Of a stretch of DNA of 64,000 nucleotides, positions 63,685 through 64,000 are shown piece after piece. A model generated the notes under the pieces. The model made no database searches. It was not told where the DNA came from and saw nothing but the letters and a program-made list of their open reading frames with translations. A program made the translations under genes and the position numbers. Numbering within the stretch: position 1 is the stretch's first letter; each line of letters opens with the position of its first letter. Origin of the DNA: Patiria miniata (taxonomy: Eukaryota; Echinodermata; Asteroidea; Valvatida; Asterinidae); the NCBI RefSeq assembly GCF_015706575.1, contig NW_024037052.1, positions 13,070,711-13,134,710 on the forward strand, read 5' to 3'.

Positions 63685-64000
63685 CTGCAAGAAAAAGTAG
63701 AGATTAAAACTGATATTCTTTAAAACTTAAAATGGGGGCAAAATAGAATTTCTTTGCAAGTTTGCATGGATATAATTTCTCAATTAACCTGTAATTTTCA
63801 GTGGGGCATTTGTAAAGAGACTTGTCGAAAATGTCTGCAGGATTTCTAATGAAATCGTAGAGGTCTAGAGGTAGGGAATTTTGATTTTTCCTGCCTTATT
63901 ATCAAATAAGTAGCATCCATAAATGAATATGAAGCTGACAGACAGTCAGGATTTTGATTTCAGGTAACAACAGACTTTTCAAGAAATTTAGCACAAGTTC

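Overview
Animal nuclear DNA, on average AT-rich, with GT-AG introns. Two complete housekeeping genes, two C2H2 zinc-finger paralogues and a dense load of transposable elements fill the window. Strings built on ACATGTACATG, several tRNA-headed SINE families, a BEL/Pao retrotransposon and the gene structures suggest a marine invertebrate, perhaps an echinoderm or other deuterostome. The phylum is an inference from repeat style and is weakly supported.

Layout. 1-4089: intergenic, with a foldback SINE pair. 4090-23364, minus strand: ATE1 (arginyl-tRNA--protein transferase), ten exon positions, 505 residues, with two adjacent 129-nt homologous exons that look mutually exclusive. 23365-24558: short intergenic region with G-runs between two divergent start codons, a likely bidirectional promoter. 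24559-37916, plus strand: CDC40/PRP17 (splicing factor, WD40), twelve exons, 576 residues. 37917-42822: CDC40 3' flank, a tandem duplication and MITEs. 42823-45151, minus: a C2H2 gene (15 fingers) whose last finger is cut off by a foldback element. 45152-51150: intergenic DNA with MITEs and a Mutator-like element. 51150-54105: decayed LINE and Ty3/gypsy pieces. 54844-61392: a nearly complete BEL/Pao element. 61971-63684, minus: a second C2H2 gene (17 fingers), paralogous to the first down to its 5' leader and splice site.

Exons of both housekeeping genes were placed from conserved protein sequence, GT/AG boundaries and a phase check. The summed exons give 1518 nt (ATE1, one alternative exon used) and 1731 nt (CDC40), both divisible by three with no internal stop. 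ATE1 acts in the N-degron pathway and CDC40 in the second step of splicing; nothing here links them functionally except the shared intergenic region.

The most unusual material is a mobile element made almost entirely of a degenerate CCGAAGGTTCGATAGT-type minisatellite arranged as two opposed arms. There are two copies with target-site duplications. One carries a nested 1.76-kb TIR element and the other ends a zinc-finger reading frame.
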